From the NCBI GenBank assembly GCA_036501025.1, contig DASYBB010000106.1, positions 1-64,000 of the forward strand: a DNA stretch of 64,000 nt, in the 5' to 3' direction. The notes beneath the pieces are model-generated. The model was not told the origin of the DNA, made no database searches, and saw only the letters and a list, made by a program, of their open reading frames with translations. Shown piece after piece: positions 14,097-22,259 of this stretch (position 1 is the first letter of the stretch; every line of letters begins with the position of its first letter). The DNA is from DASUBV01 sp036501025. Its GTDB lineage: Bacteria > Actinomycetota > Actinomycetes > Streptosporangiales > Streptosporangiaceae. A program made the translations under genes and the position numbers.

Positions 14097-14168
14097 GGGA
14101 CCATCGGGGACTCGAACCCCGTGCCTCCCGTCCGCAGACGGGCGCTCTTCCGGCTGAGCCAACGGTCC
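14097..14168 (-). tRNA. tRNA gene with a 6-base anticodon loop (possibly Arg, anticodon GCG)
   Basis: The minus strand folds as a full cloverleaf: acceptor GGACCGT/ATGGTCC, U8, D-arm GCTC-AGCCGGAA-GAGC with A14, G18G19 and A21, anticodon stem CCCGT/ACGGG, five-base variable loop, T-arm CGGGG-TTCGAGT-CCCCG, discriminator C. The anticodon loop between the perfect 5-bp stem is only six bases (CTGCGG) instead of seven. If the register is conserved, U33 precedes GCG (Arg), but a one-base deletion makes identity and function uncertain. The acceptor helix extends to 8 bp (G-1 with C73). CCA is not encoded. It could be a decayed tRNA. Confidence 0.7.
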
Positions 14169-14274
14169 CGGTGCGCGGCCCTGGCCGGCCGCGCTGACAC
14201 TTCACCGCTATGGAGTTAACAATAGGCAGCCCGCGATAACCGGAACTGCGCAGGGATCTTTAATCCCGGGCAAG

Positions 14275-14303
14275 AAAAAACCGCCTCCGAGAATCGGGGG
14301 CGG
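14275..14303 (-). terminator. Rho-independent terminator of the 29-codon gene
   Basis: On the minus strand a 10-bp stem (14303-14294 with 14290-14281, one G-T pair, GAA-complement loop) is followed directly by six T (14280-14275). This is a rare textbook intrinsic terminator in this GC-rich window. Confidence 0.85.
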
Positions 14304-14328
14304 CACCTGTCGCTTAGGCGTATTGCCT

Positions 14329-14418
14329 CTACGTGGGCACCGTCATCCCGGTCACGATCACACGATAGACGCAGCTCAGCGCCGCGTCATCGTCGCTGCG
14401 GGCGATCCAGGCGGTCAC
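14329..14418 (-). CDS. Putative 29-aa small protein
   Basis: The short ORF starts at GTG 14418 and encodes VTAWIARSDDDAALSCVYRV followed by nine residues ending TVPT. GAGGAG (14430-14425) lies six bases before the GTG, an excellent ribosome binding site. A -35/-10 pair lies about 45 bases upstream and a T-tract terminator about 25 bases after the stop, so the ORF fills a complete mini transcription unit of roughly 180 nucleotides. I recognise no family. The transcript may instead be a small RNA, and the ORF could be a chance frame inside it. Confidence 0.5.
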   Translation of the reverse strand: MTAWIARSDDDAALSCVYRVIVTGMTVPT

Positions 14419-14462
14419 GGCGGTCTCCTCATTCACGCGGCCCAAGTTGGCCGACGCTTCTC

Positions 14463-14491
14463 ATTATGAGAGCCGGAACAGGCGGGCGCAA
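14463..14491 (-). promoter_or_regulatory. Housekeeping-type promoter of the 29-codon unit
   Basis: Minus-strand TTGCGC (14491-14486), a 17-base spacer and CATAAT (14468-14463). The -10 box lies within the 13-base palindrome TCTCATTATGAGA, which could be an operator. Confidence 0.5.
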
Positions 14492-14574
14492 GCCTAATTT
14501 CTGGCACGGCAAAAAGGGCCGTAGTCCGCCCGCGCCTTGCCCGCCTTCCCGGCGGCGTTCCGCGCCATTCTCAG

Positions 14575-14847
14575 CTAGCGGCCGAGGTTCTTCCCGCGTT
14601 CCTCGGCCACGGCCGCGGGCGCCCGCTCGCCCCAGACCTGCCGCCCCCCGTGGAACACCCGGACGCCCAGTCGCGCCCGTCGCCCGTTCCCGCCGCACGA
14701 GGTGCAGGCCCTCGTCGCGTACTTGAACACCGCCCCGGCGTGATGTCCCCTCCCCCGGCACCGGCGACACGCGTGCCACGGGTGCAGGCGTAAGGACACC
14801 AGGTAACCGATCACCACAATGATCGCCAGCACTATCAGAGTCCCCAT
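14575..14847 (-). CDS. Small membrane protein with DnaJ-like CxxCxGxG zinc motif
   Basis: A 90-aa protein with one N-terminal transmembrane helix (about residues 3-19, TLIVLAIIVVIGYLVSL). A short cysteine-rich segment follows: CRRCRGRG (about 27-34) and CTSCGGNGR (about 48-56), the CxxCxGxG pattern of the DnaJ zinc centre. The tail is basic. It is probably anchored in the membrane with the zinc motif in the cytoplasm. Similar short proteins are common in actinobacteria; their role is unknown. It is monocistronic and divergent from guanine deaminase. Confidence 0.7.
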   Translation of the reverse strand: MGTLIVLAIIVVIGYLVSLRLHPWHACRRCRGRGHHAGAVFKYATRACTSCGGNGRRARLGVRVFHGGRQVWGERAPAAVAEERGKNLGR

Positions 14848-15005
14848 GAGCGCAAATAGTGGCAGACGCGTGACCCGGTGTCAGTCCCTCAATCGGGGGT
14901 CACCGTCCGGGCGGGTGCGCAGCGGTCCTCCAGGGACAGTCGCACGTATCGTGGCCAAACGGCGAGCGCGGCCGGTCGGTTCGGGCCGCGGACAGGAGGA
15001 GAGCA

Positions 15006-16328
15006 ATGTCCGGTCCGGGGTCGGGCGGCCTGGTGTCGGCGATTCGCGGCCACGCGATCAGCTTCCGTGCCGATCCGTTCCGGGAGGACGACGCGCTGAT
15101 CGACATTGCCGATGCGCTGATCATCACGCGCGACGGCCTGCTTACCCATTTCGGCCCCTATGGCCGGCTGCGGGACCTGCTGCCGGACGAGGTGAAGGTC
15201 GTGAGCTATCCCGGCGCGCTGATCTGCCCGGGATTCATCGATGGCCACGTCCATTACGCGCAGACTCGAATCATCGGCGCCTACGGCGAGCAGCTCACTG
15301 ACTGGCTCACTACCTACGCCTTCGCCGAGGAGCAGCGTCTTGCTGACCCGCACTACGCGGCACTGGCGGCAAGAGTCTTCTTTGATCAGCTCCTGGCCAA
15401 CGGCACCACGACCGCGGTGACGTTCTGCGCCACGTACCCGGTGTCTGTCGATGCGTTCTTCGCTGAGTCCGAGCGGCGCGGCACTCGCATGATCGGCGGG
15501 AAAGTGCTGATGGACCGCAATGCCCCGGGCGGACTGCTGGACACGCCCCAGTCAGGATATGAAGACTCGCGGGTCCTGATCGACCGGTGGCACGGCCGCG
15601 GCCGCGGCCTGTACGCGATCACGCCCCGCTTCGCGCCGACCTCCTCCCCGGAGCAACTGGAACTGGCCGGTACCCTGCTGGCCGAGTCCCCCGGCACGTT
15701 CATGCACACCCACGTGTCCGAGAGCCTGAGCGAGGTCGCCTGGGTGCGCTCGCTGTTCCCGGAGCGGTCCGGATATCTGGATGTCTACGACCACTACGGC
15801 CTGCTGCGGCCCCGCTCCGTCCTCGCCCACGGCGTGCACCTGACTGCGCGAGAGCGCCGCCGCGTCCATGAGTCCGGTGCCGCGATCACTCACTGCCCTA
15901 CTTCCAACCTGTTCTTGGGCAGCGGCCTTTTCCGCATGGATGAGGCCAGAGATTGCCGGCGGCCCGTCCACGTCGCACTAGGCACCGACATCGGCGCCGG
16001 GACGAGCTTCTCGCTGCTGGCCACCATGAATGAGGCCTACAAGGTCGGCAAGCTGGTCGGCTACCCGATGAGCGCGGTCAAGTCCTTCTACCTGGCGACG
16101 CGGGGCGGTGCCGAGGCCCTCGGCCTGGACGGGAATATCGGGTCTCTCGAACCGGGCCACGAGGCTGATTTTGTCGTGCTCGATCCGGCAGCCACACCGC
16201 TCCTGGAGTACCGCAGCTCGCGCGCCGAGTCCACGCAGGAACTGATGTTCGTCCTGTCCGTCCTGGGCGACGACCGGGCCGTGGCGGCCACCTACGTCGC
16301 CGGCCGGCCCGCTTACGTGCGCACGTAG
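15006..16328 (+). CDS. guaD: Guanine deaminase
   Basis: A 440-aa amidohydrolase-superfamily enzyme that converts guanine to xanthine in purine salvage or catabolism. Metal-site and family motifs are PGFIDGHVHYAQTRIIG (about residues 76-92, HxH), MHTHVSES, AHGVHLT, HCPTSNLFLGSGLFR (a guanine deaminase hallmark) and LGTDIGAGTSFSLLATM. Length is normal. AGGAGGAG lies just before the ATG. No other purine genes are adjacent, so it is probably independently regulated. Confidence 0.92.
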   Translation: MSGPGSGGLVSAIRGHAISFRADPFREDDALIDIADALIITRDGLLTHFGPYGRLRDLLPDEVKVVSYPGALICPGFIDGHVHYAQTRIIGAYGEQLTDWLTTYAFAEEQRLADPHYAALAARVFFDQLLANGTTTAVTFCATYPVSVDAFFAESERRGTRMIGGKVLMDRNAPGGLLDTPQSGYEDSRVLIDRWHGRGRGLYAITPRFAPTSSPEQLELAGTLLAESPGTFMHTHVSESLSEVAWVRSLFPERSGYLDVYDHYGLLRPRSVLAHGVHLTARERRRVHESGAAITHCPTSNLFLGSGLFRMDEARDCRRPVHVALGTDIGAGTSFSLLATMNEAYKVGKLVGYPMSAVKSFYLATRGGAEALGLDGNIGSLEPGHEADFVVLDPAATPLLEYRSSRAESTQELMFVLSVLGDDRAVAATYVAGRPAYVRT

Positions 16329-16348
16329 CGCCTGCGCAGTTCGGCGGG

Positions 16349-16443
16349 TCAGGCGGCGTGGCCGGGGTGGAAGATGACCTTGGTCCAGCCGTCGGCGCGC
16401 TTATCGAACTGGTCGTAGGCGCGGAGCTCGCGGGGCAAACCGG
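16349..16443 (-). pseudogene. Remnant: C-terminus of a zinc alcohol dehydrogenase
   Basis: The minus-strand frame encodes about 30 residues, including AYDQFDKRADGWTKVIFHP, then a stop. This matches the end of zinc-dependent dehydrogenases, including the intact copy at 54485-55696, which ends with AYESFDRREEGWLKTVL. Upstream of it the frame loses all similarity, so only the last tenth of the gene remains. It is probably left by a deletion that also brought in the neighbouring membrane-protein gene. Confidence 0.7.
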
Positions 16444-16525
16444 CCGCCCTGCGAGCGCCCGGCCACGCCGGCGCGGGGGTCAGCCACGGCGTTTGCACCC
16501 CGGGCTCCTGGGTAACGCACGGGCC

Positions 16526-16999
16526 ATGACCTGGGGAACTGCACGCGGTGCCCTCGCGGGCGCGGCCGGAACCACCGCACTGAACGCTGCCACTTACCTG
16601 GACATGGCCCTGCGGGGACGGCCTGCCAGCGACAGCACCGAGCAGCTGGTCCAGGAAGCCGCTGATCGGGCCGGCCTCCCGGTACCCGGTGATGAGGACG
16701 AGCGAGGCAACCGGGTGCAGGGACTGGGGCCGCTGTCCGGCATTGCCGTCGGCGTCACGGTCGGCGCCGCAGCGGGCCTGGTCCACCGCGTCCTGGCCCG
16801 GCGCGGGCGCTCGCTCCCGGCGGCCGCCGAGGTGACGCTCATCGGCGCGGTGGCCATGGCACTGTCCGACGTGCCGCTGAAACTGCTGGGCATCAGCGAC
16901 CCCCCTTCCTGGGCGGCCGCAGACTGGGCCAGCGACGCCATCCCGCATCTGCTGTACGGTGCCGTCACCTACGCGGTACTGCGATCGGGCGAGGCATGA
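16526..16999 (+). CDS. Four-helix membrane protein of unknown function
   Basis: A 157-aa protein beginning MTWGTARGALAGAAGTTALN. It has about four hydrophobic segments (about residues 7-27, 75-95, 103-125 and 136-152) and a polar loop between the first two. The ATG at 16526 was preferred to the longer open frame because it opens the first membrane helix. No family is recognised with confidence. It lies directly after the alcohol dehydrogenase remnant. Confidence 0.55.
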   Translation: MTWGTARGALAGAAGTTALNAATYLDMALRGRPASDSTEQLVQEAADRAGLPVPGDEDERGNRVQGLGPLSGIAVGVTVGAAAGLVHRVLARRGRSLPAAAEVTLIGAVAMALSDVPLKLLGISDPPSWAAADWASDAIPHLLYGAVTYAVLRSGEA

Positions 17000-17051
17000 C
17001 GGGCCAGTCGAGGCCTTAACCAGCGCCGCGCTGACCGTGGCCGCTGGATAA

Positions 17052-17468
17052 TCAGCCGTCCGGCCCGCTGTCGTCGTCACGATCCCGCGCCGCCTGGCGG
17101 ACCTGGCGGTGGCTGTCGGCGGCCGCTCGCAGCTCCTCGTCTGACCCGTGCTCCAGCCGGACCAGCGCATCATCAGCCCCCGGCAGCGCATGAAGGATCT
17201 CATCGAGCTTGCGCTGCGTGGCGGCCTGCTGGCGGGCCTGCGTATGCTGGATCACGAACACCATGCCCAGCGTCAGCGCAGCAACCAGTACCTCGAAGAT
17301 GCGCTCCAGCCCGTCCGGAAACCCCTCGGCCGCGCTGAACGCAATCCACGCCACTACCACGGTAAGCACCACTAGCCCGGTCAGCGGGCGCGACGCCCAC
17401 CGGTCGACCGCAGCCAGCACCCGGCTGCCCCGTCCCCGCGAGTCGTCGGGTGCCTCGTATACGGACAT
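17052..17468 (-). CDS. Low-affinity iron permease-like membrane protein
   Basis: A 138-aa protein: a short N-terminal tail with a WASRPLTGLVVLTVVVAWI first helix (about residues 23-42), a second helix around 56-74 ending in the conserved FVIQHTQARQQAATQRKLDE, and an acidic/basic soluble tail. This is the pattern of the small bacterial proteins assigned to the low-affinity iron permease (Fet4-like) family. The ATG at 17468 is supported by GGGAGAGG upstream. Iron transport by such short bacterial members is not well established. Confidence 0.72.
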   Translation of the reverse strand: MSVYEAPDDSRGRGSRVLAAVDRWASRPLTGLVVLTVVVAWIAFSAAEGFPDGLERIFEVLVAALTLGMVFVIQHTQARQQAATQRKLDEILHALPGADDALVRLEHGSDEELRAAADSHRQVRQAARDRDDDSGPDG

Positions 17469-17675
17469 GCCCTCTCCCGTTAAAGAGGCCAGCAGCTGGC
17501 AATCCGCTGGCGGGTCAGCCACCCTACAGGGGCCGGCGGCTGGGACCCGCCGCTGCTGCACCCGGCATGTCCGTGGCCGGGATGCCCCGTGGCCACGATG
17601 CGCCTGCCGCTGGAGGCCCGCGAATCGCCGGAACCATATTTGCCCGGCTTCCGGCGGGTAAGGGTCATAGCCAGA

Positions 17676-17694
17676 TATATCGCAGGACGATATA
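17676..17694. promoter_or_regulatory. Inverted repeat, putative operator
   Basis: TATATCG (17676-17682) and CGATATA (17688-17694) form a perfect 7-bp inverted repeat with a 5-base spacer in an otherwise GC-rich stretch. AT-rich repeats of this kind are typical of PadR-type operators. No padR gene is in the window; the downstream small ORFs are the likely targets. Confidence 0.5.
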
Positions 17695-17761
17695 CCTGGG
17701 CGTCAATGCCGCGCCGAAGCAGCAGGAGGGCTTATGGCCTCGCCATCAGGCCACCGACGTG

Positions 17762-17918
17762 ATGGGCGGCCACCAGTCCGGCGGCGACATCATGGGCGTG
17801 CGGAGGCCCGAGCAGCGCACCGATCTGCTCAGCGCCCCCGAGCCCGGCGACCAGATCGCAGAACGGCCCGGGCCGCCGCAGGGGAATTACCCGCGGCATC
17901 TCGGGCAGAGGGGGGGCT
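17762..17918 (+). other. Possible small ORF feeding into the next gene through a G7 run
   Basis: The frame starting ATG 17762 (or GTG 17759) has the GC-rich third positions of real coding sequence for about 52 codons (MGGHQSGGDIMGVRRPEQ...). A run of seven G (17911-17917) follows. Removing one G would fuse this frame to the ORF at 17919, giving a protein of about 160 aa. A separate frame at 17734 has a better ribosome binding site but poor third-position bias. Slippage, assembly error or chance are all possible. Confidence 0.35.
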
Positions 17919-18245
17919 ATGAATCAGATTCCGCCCATGAACCGTGTCGATGCCGCCGACGGGACTGGCGGCCAGGTCCAGCCCGACGATCCCGAGCTCG
18001 GGTCGGATGCGGCGCAGCCCGGCGCCGCGGGCGGCGGCCTCGGTCCGCCCGTCACGGCACAGGACGCGGCCCGGCACATGATCGCCGCCATGCGCCGCGG
18101 CGACCAGCCCGGCGCCGAGCAGGCCCTCAGCGGCTATCTGGCCCGCGTCCCGCCTGCGCCGGCGGCCAGCGACCCGGCGGCCGCGGGAGCGGCGCTGCGC
18201 GACCTGGCCATGAAGCTCGCCGAGGAAGCCGCCGACGCCGGATGA
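17919..18245 (+). CDS. Hypothetical protein, 108 aa
   Basis: Starts MNQIPPMNRVDAADGTGG directly after a purine-rich GAGGGGGGG tract. The first half is acidic, Gly/Pro-rich and probably disordered. The second half (about residues 46-105) is helical, with DAARHMIAAMRRGDQPGAEQ and ALRDLAMKLAEEAADAG. Third positions are strongly GC, so it is likely coding. No family recognised. It ends 32 bases before the converging acetate kinase gene. It may be the C-terminal part of a longer protein. Confidence 0.55.
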   Translation: MNQIPPMNRVDAADGTGGQVQPDDPELGSDAAQPGAAGGGLGPPVTAQDAARHMIAAMRRGDQPGAEQALSGYLARVPPAPAASDPAAAGAALRDLAMKLAEEAADAG

Positions 18246-18277
18246 GACGAAGGGAGCGCAGCTCGCCTGGGTGACGG

Positions 18278-19417
18278 TCAGTTTTCCAGGACCGCGCGCA
18301 CCTCCCGGGCGATCTGGCGCTGCTCGTCGGGGCGGACGAGGAGCACCGGCACCCCGCCGCGGCTGATGGTGTGGTCGCGGTCCTGGGCCGGGTCGAGGCC
18401 CGGCGCCACGCCCAGCACGGCCAGGCCCGCCGAGATGGACTCGCGGACCTCGGGCTGGTCGGCGCCGATCTCCCCGCTGAATACGATCGCGTCGAGCTGG
18501 CTGAGGCTGGCGGCCGCGGCGGCGATCTCCTGGCGGGCGCGCAGGCAGAACACCTCCAGCGCCAGGATGGCGGCGTGCTCTCCGCCCGCGGCGGCGGTGA
18601 CCAGGTCGCGGGTGTCGCCCGAGAGGCCGTCGGACAGGCCGAGCAGCCCGGAGCGGTGCTCCAGGACATCGGAGATGTCCGCCGCGCTCAGGCCGTGCTC
18701 GGTCTGCAGCCAGAGCAGCAGCCCCGGGTCGATGCTGCCGCTGCGCCGTGACATGACCAGGCCCTCCAGCGGGGTGAAGCCCATCGAGGTCCATACGCTG
18801 CGCCCGTCGCGGACGGCGCAGACAGAGGCGCCGCCGCCGAGATGGGTCAGCACGACCTGCAGGCCGGCCGGGTCGCGGCCCAGCAGCCGGGCCGTCCGGT
18901 GCAGGATCCAGGCGTAGGACAGCCCGTGGAAGCCGTAGCGGCGGATCCCGTACCGCTCCCGCCACTCCCGGGGCAGCGGGTAGGTACGGGCGGCCTCGGG
19001 CATGTCCGCGTGGAAGACAGTGTCCAGGCAGGCGACGTGCGGTATGCCCGGCAGGTGCTGCCGGCAGGTGTCCAGCGCGGCCAGGGCAGGCGGCACGTGC
19101 TGCGGGGCCAGCGGGCCTGCCGCGCGGAGGGCGCCGAGCACGGTGTCGTCGATGACGCGGTGGCTGTCGAGGTCGGGGCCGCCGTGGACGAACCGGTGCC
19201 CGGCGGCCGCGACGGCCGGGGCGCGGCCGATGAACGCGGCCAGCCCGTCCGACGCCTCGCGGCTGTCCGGCATGGCATCGATGTCGGCCTCCTCGAGCAC
19301 GTCCAGGCCGCCGGGGCCGCCGCCGGCGGCGAGGATGGCCAGCTTGAGGCTGTGCGAGCCCGCGTTGACCGTCAGCACTGCCCCGCGGCCCGGCGCGGGC
19401 ACCGACGGGGCGGTCAT
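18278..19417 (-). CDS. ackA: Acetate kinase
   Basis: A 379-aa ASKHA-fold kinase that converts acetyl phosphate and ADP to acetate and ATP. Motifs are VLTVNAGSHSLKLAIL at the N-terminus (canonical NxGSSSxK), GHRFVHGG (about residue 74), CLDTVFHADMP, RYGFHGLSY, LTHLGGGASVCAVRDG (about 195-210) and FSGEIGADQPEVRE near the C-terminus. Its ATG overlaps the phosphoketolase stop by 4 bp, so the acetyl phosphate produced upstream is directly used for ATP. Confidence 0.93.
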   Translation of the reverse strand: MTAPSVPAPGRGAVLTVNAGSHSLKLAILAAGGGPGGLDVLEEADIDAMPDSREASDGLAAFIGRAPAVAAAGHRFVHGGPDLDSHRVIDDTVLGALRAAGPLAPQHVPPALAALDTCRQHLPGIPHVACLDTVFHADMPEAARTYPLPREWRERYGIRRYGFHGLSYAWILHRTARLLGRDPAGLQVVLTHLGGGASVCAVRDGRSVWTSMGFTPLEGLVMSRRSGSIDPGLLLWLQTEHGLSAADISDVLEHRSGLLGLSDGLSGDTRDLVTAAAGGEHAAILALEVFCLRARQEIAAAAASLSQLDAIVFSGEIGADQPEVRESISAGLAVLGVAPGLDPAQDRDHTISRGGVPVLLVRPDEQRQIAREVRAVLEN

Positions 19418-21822
19418 GTCCAGCTCCAGTGCGTGATCCAGCCGGGATCCTGGCCGGTGCGGCGCAGCTCGGCGCGGATGGCGTCGCGCTCGCGCGCGTA
19501 GCGGCCGGCGAGCTCGCCGCCGCTGGAGGACCAGCCGGGAGCGCGGCGCAGCGCCTCGATGGCCAGGTCGTGGCGGGAGACGCCGTTGCTGGCCAGCAGG
19601 TCGTAGGGAGTGGTGGTGGTGCCCTCCTCGACGTACCCCTTGACGTGGAACCGGCTCGCGGCGGGACGGCCGTGCAGGCACTCGTGGACGGCAGAGGGAT
19701 AGCCGTGGAAGTCGAAGACGACCGGGACATCGTCCGCGGCGAAGCAGGCCGCGAACTCGTCCTCGGACAGGCCGTGCGGATGCTGCCCGGGCGGGGGCAG
19801 GGCGAGCAGGTCGACGACATTGGTGACCCGGACCCGCAGGCCGGGGGCGTCGCGGCGGAGCATCCAGGCCGCGGCCAGCGTCTCGACGGTGGGGACGTTG
19901 CCGGCGCAGGCCAGCACCACGTCCGGTGTCGCGCCGCTGTCGGTCCCGGCCCAGTCCCAGGCGCCGGCGCCGGCCCGGCAGTGCGCGCGGGCCTGGTCGA
20001 GGCTCAGCCACTGGGGGCCGGGGTTCTTCCCGGCGACAATCACGTTGATCCGGTCAGTCGAGGCCAGGCAGTGCGCCATCGTGACCAGGAGGCTGTTGGC
20101 GTCGGGCGGCAGGTACACGCGGGCCGCGTCGGCCTTCTTGGTCAGGATGTTGTTGATGAAGCCGGGACCCTGGTGGCTGTAGCCGTTGTGCTCCTGCCGC
20201 CATCCCTCGCTGGTGAGCAGGTAATTGAGCGAGGCGACCGGTTCCCGCCACGGTACCTCGCGGGCCATCTTCAGGAACTTGGCGTACTGGTTGACCATGC
20301 TGTCGACGATCGAGACGAACGCCTCGTAGCAGGGGAACAGCCCGTGCCGGCCGGTGAGCAGGTAGCCCTGCAGCCAGCCCTGGCAGTTGTGCTCCGACAG
20401 CACCTCCATCACCCGGCCCGCCGGGTCGAGATGCTCGGCGTAGCCGGGCACGGGCCACTGCCAGGACCGCCCGGTGGCCTCGAGCACGGCCTCAAGCCGG
20501 TTGGACTCGAGCTCGTCCGGGCAGACGATCCGGAAATCGCGCTCCGCCTCGGTCATGCGCATCAGCTCGGCCAGCCACGGCCCGAGGACGGGCGTCGCCC
20601 CGGCGGTGACCTGGCCCGGATCGGGCACGTCCACGGCGAACGGCGCCAGGTCGGGCTGCGGCAGCGGGCGCCGCAGCTGCCCGCCGTTGGCCTCGGCCAC
20701 CGCTCCCAGCCGACGGTCCCCGGCCGGGCAGCAGCCCGTTATATCCTCGGCGGGCCGTCCGTCCTCGCCGAACAGTTCCCGGGGCCGGTAGGACCGCAGC
20801 CAGGCCTCGAGGGCCGCGAGCTGTTCCGGGTCATCGTGGACGGCCGGCATCGGCACCTGGTGGGCGTGGAACGTGTCCTCCAGCGGCTCGCCGGCCAGGC
20901 GCGCGGGCAGCCCCCAGCCCTTGCGGCTGCGCAGGATCAGCATCGGCCACGCCGGCCGCTGCGGGCGGCGCCCGGCCCGGGCCTGGTCCTGGATCGCCCG
21001 GATCTCCCGCCAGGCCTCCGCGAGCGCCGCGGCGACAACGGCGTCGGGGTCGGCGTCGGGGTCGGCGTAGTCGCCGCGCACGTCCACGATCTGGGGCGCC
21101 CACCCGTACCCGCGGTACAGGTCACGCAGCTCAGCGTCGCTCATCGCGCCCGTCTGGGTCGGGGAGGCGATCTTGTAGCCGTTGTCATGCAGGATCGGCA
21201 GTACCGCTCCGCCGGTAACCGGGTCGAGATATTTCGTCCCGGACCAGGCCGCGGCGGTCGGGCCGGTCTCTGCCTCACCGTCGCCCACTAGGCAGGCGAC
21301 CAGCAGGTCGGGCTTGTCGAGCGCGGCCCCGAAGGCGGTGGACAGGGCGTAACCGAGTTCCCCGCCCTCATGGATGACGCCCGGCACCGCCGGGGACAGG
21401 TGGCTGGGGAAGCCGCCCGGCCAGGAGAACCGGCGGACCAGTTCCGCCAGCCCGGCCTCGTCCCGCGACAGCGCCGGATCGAGGTCGCCGTGGGTGCCCT
21501 CCAGCCACAGGTTGGCATGGTTGGCCGGCGCTCCGTGGCCCGGACCGGTGACCAGCAGGACGCGCTGGCCGGTGGCCCGCACCAGCCCGTTCAGCCCGGC
21601 GTAGGCCAGGGTGATGCCCGGGCAGGTTCCCCAGTGCCCCAGCAGCCGGGGCTTGAGGTGCTCGGCCCGGAGCGGCTCGCGCAGCAGCACGTTGTCCTGC
21701 AGGAAGATCATCGCTGCGGCCAGGTAGTCGGCGGCCCGCCGGTACCGGCGGGCCGCCGCGCTGTCCGGCGGCATCCCGGCGTCCCGTCCGGCCGGGCCCG
21801 TCCGGGACGCGGCGGCCGTCAC
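19414..21822 (-). CDS. xfp: Xylulose-5-phosphate/fructose-6-phosphate phosphoketolase
   Basis: An 802-aa ThDP enzyme that cleaves xylulose 5-phosphate (and often fructose 6-phosphate) with phosphate to acetyl phosphate plus an aldose phosphate. Motifs include GHWGTCPGI, GPGHGAPANHANLWLEG, the ThDP pyrophosphate motif VGDGEAETGPTAAAW, NGYKIASPT, SEGWRQEHNGYSHQGPGF and GNVPTVETLAAAW. The GTG at 21822 was chosen because it overlaps the preceding stop by 4 bp (GTGA); a GTG three codons upstream is possible. With the overlapping ackA it forms a phosphoketolase shunt operon that yields ATP without NADH. Confidence 0.93.
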   Translation of the reverse strand: MTAAASRTGPAGRDAGMPPDSAAARRYRRAADYLAAAMIFLQDNVLLREPLRAEHLKPRLLGHWGTCPGITLAYAGLNGLVRATGQRVLLVTGPGHGAPANHANLWLEGTHGDLDPALSRDEAGLAELVRRFSWPGGFPSHLSPAVPGVIHEGGELGYALSTAFGAALDKPDLLVACLVGDGEAETGPTAAAWSGTKYLDPVTGGAVLPILHDNGYKIASPTQTGAMSDAELRDLYRGYGWAPQIVDVRGDYADPDADPDAVVAAALAEAWREIRAIQDQARAGRRPQRPAWPMLILRSRKGWGLPARLAGEPLEDTFHAHQVPMPAVHDDPEQLAALEAWLRSYRPRELFGEDGRPAEDITGCCPAGDRRLGAVAEANGGQLRRPLPQPDLAPFAVDVPDPGQVTAGATPVLGPWLAELMRMTEAERDFRIVCPDELESNRLEAVLEATGRSWQWPVPGYAEHLDPAGRVMEVLSEHNCQGWLQGYLLTGRHGLFPCYEAFVSIVDSMVNQYAKFLKMAREVPWREPVASLNYLLTSEGWRQEHNGYSHQGPGFINNILTKKADAARVYLPPDANSLLVTMAHCLASTDRINVIVAGKNPGPQWLSLDQARAHCRAGAGAWDWAGTDSGATPDVVLACAGNVPTVETLAAAWMLRRDAPGLRVRVTNVVDLLALPPPGQHPHGLSEDEFAACFAADDVPVVFDFHGYPSAVHECLHGRPAASRFHVKGYVEEGTTTTPYDLLASNGVSRHDLAIEALRRAPGWSSSGGELAGRYARERDAIRAELRRTGQDPGWITHWSWT

Positions 21823-22259
21823 AGTCCCCACGCCGAGGTGATCTCGCGGATGAAGATGTCAGCCGCGGCCGGGCCGATCCCGGTGAACTCCTGGACCCGG
21901 CCGGCGACGGCCGCCTTGGTGTCCGCCCCGTCCCGGATGCGGGCCGCGTGACCGCCGTACTCATCGAGCACGCGCTGGCCGAGGCTGATCAGCTCACGGG
22001 CGGTGGACTCGTCGTACCGGCGGTAGCCGCCGCGGCCGAGGGCGTCGACCAGCTCCTGCCAGTCGGCCTCGGCCAGCCGGCGCGGCGTGAGCACGCCCAG
22101 CTTGTCGAGCTCGGCGTAGGCGCGGGCGGCGATGTCCTGGCTGATCCGCGCCCCGAACAGCAGGCAGGCGACCAGCCAGCGGAATACCTGGGCATCGGTT
22201 CCCTTGGCCAGGTCGATATGAAGGTCGGTCGCCGTGATCCGGTGCTTCGTCGCGGTCAT
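21819..22259 (-). CDS. HhH-GPD-like helix-hairpin-helix protein
   Basis: A 146-aa protein resembling the helical core of endonuclease III-type DNA glycosylases. It has a FRWLVACLLFGARISQ helix (about residues 26-41) and a helix-hairpin-helix reading VQEFTGIGPAAADIF (about 122-136). The catalytic Lys/Asp pair and the FeS-cluster cysteines are not evident, and it is much shorter than Nth (about 210 aa). DNA binding is likely, catalysis doubtful. GGGGGA lies before the ATG. It is the first gene of the xfp-ackA unit, overlapping xfp by 4 bp. Confidence 0.72.
   Translation of the reverse strand: MTATKHRITATDLHIDLAKGTDAQVFRWLVACLLFGARISQDIAARAYAELDKLGVLTPRRLAEADWQELVDALGRGGYRRYDESTARELISLGQRVLDEYGGHAARIRDGADTKAAVAGRVQEFTGIGPAAADIFIREITSAWGL

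Noticed and set aside
14097..14168. tRNA gene as an attachment site of an integrated element
   Set aside because: No integrase or duplicated tRNA 3' end is seen nearby.
14506..14522. ACGGC/GCCGT hairpin as a terminator for the zinc-motif membrane protein
   Set aside because: The stem is only 5 bp with no T-tract on the correct strand.
17734..17922. 62-codon ORF with AGGAGG and an ATGA overlap with the next gene
   Set aside because: Third positions are rich in A and the product is an Arg/Ala-rich low-complexity chain. The frame beginning at 17762 has better coding bias. Kept only as a note.
17829..20011. Long minus-strand frames overlapping acetate kinase and phosphoketolase out of phase
   Set aside because: These are shadows; the recognisable enzymes occupy the other frame and are linked by a 4-bp overlap.
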